From an uncultured Bacteroidales bacterium (GTDB taxonomy: Bacteria; Bacteroidota; Bacteroidia; Bacteroidales; F082), in NCBI GenBank assembly GCA_937884015.1, contig CALGBV010000459.1, forward strand, positions 1 to 6,158: DNA of 6,158 nucleotides. The letters run 5' to 3'. The number at the start of each line of letters is the position of its first letter. Position 1 is the stretch's first letter. Of this stretch, positions 6,113-6,158 are shown one piece after another. The notes below the pieces were generated by a model that was not told the origin of the DNA, searched no databases, and was given only the letters and a program-made list of their open reading frames with translations. The position numbers and the translations under genes are program-made.

Positions 6113-6158
6113 GCATCGGAGATGCGGAACCCGATGACCCCCGATTAGGGGGAATCGG
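6113..6158. other. Compact GC-rich hairpins at the right edge
   Basis: Two hairpins are packed together. The first is GCATC-GGA-GATGC (6113-6125). The second has an outer CCGAT/ATCGG stem (6131-6135/6154-6158) and an inner CCCCC/GGGGG stem (6138-6142/6148-6152) around GATTA. The second ends exactly at the window edge, so the element may continue. It is much more GC-rich than the adjoining spacer. It does not fit a tRNA. It may be a dispersed intergenic repeat, a structured RNA or the end of a gene. From 5979 to about 6112 I see only A/T-rich spacer. Confidence 0.4.

Noticed and set aside
6045..6158. Possible 3' ends of a minus-strand gene (frames stopping at 6045 and 6062)
   Set aside because: Both are under 40 codons, cut by the edge, full of hairpin sequence and without recognisable motifs, so neither is called as a gene; recorded only as a possibility for the unit ended by the 5947-5978 terminator.
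6100..6158. tRNA-like segment at the right edge
   Set aside because: The stems do not make a cloverleaf and there is no T-loop GTTCGA-type sequence or acceptor stem pairing.

Overview
The window looks like Bacteroidota chromosome, most likely from the order Bacteroidales. Four things point there: a giant secreted protein ending in a type IX secretion (T9SS) type A sorting domain; start codons preceded by A/T-rich sequence with no Shine-Dalgarno motif; an exact Bacteroidota-type -7 promoter box (TAnnTTTG); and GLUG repeats, which are common in large surface proteins of this group. Genus and species cannot be read from this sequence.

Both supported genes lie on the minus strand, so the window is read from right to left. 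From 6158 to about 5979 there is no supported gene, only compact GC-rich hairpins at the right edge and an A/T-rich spacer. A minus-strand intrinsic terminator (5947-5978) closes a transcription unit lying off the right edge. About 35 bp further on is a -7 box (5905-5912) for the main gene, followed by a roughly 90-nt A/T-rich leader. The main gene (5807-477) encodes a 1776-residue modular exported protein. Its parts in order are a signal peptide, five divergent units of about 110-127 residues each carrying three YL-type strands, an unassigned domain, a GLUG beta-helix, a beta-rich C-terminal module with a His/Asp-rich insertion, and the T9SS tail.

After a 101-bp gap holding a hairpin with competing arms, a small gene (375-106) encodes an 89-residue exported protein. 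It ends in PLGSG, a short hydrophobic stretch and KKRKK, the layout of a C-terminal protein-sorting or anchoring signal. A strong intrinsic terminator (78-50) ends the unit.

The simplest reading is a two-gene surface unit: a giant T9SS-exported, probably adhesive or ligand-binding protein, plus a tiny protein with a different kind of C-terminal signal. Their functional link is inferred from position only. No RNA gene, CRISPR array, transposase or recombinase was found. The most interesting points are the five-fold YL repeat, the pairing of two different C-terminal sorting-like tails, and the switch-like hairpin between the genes.
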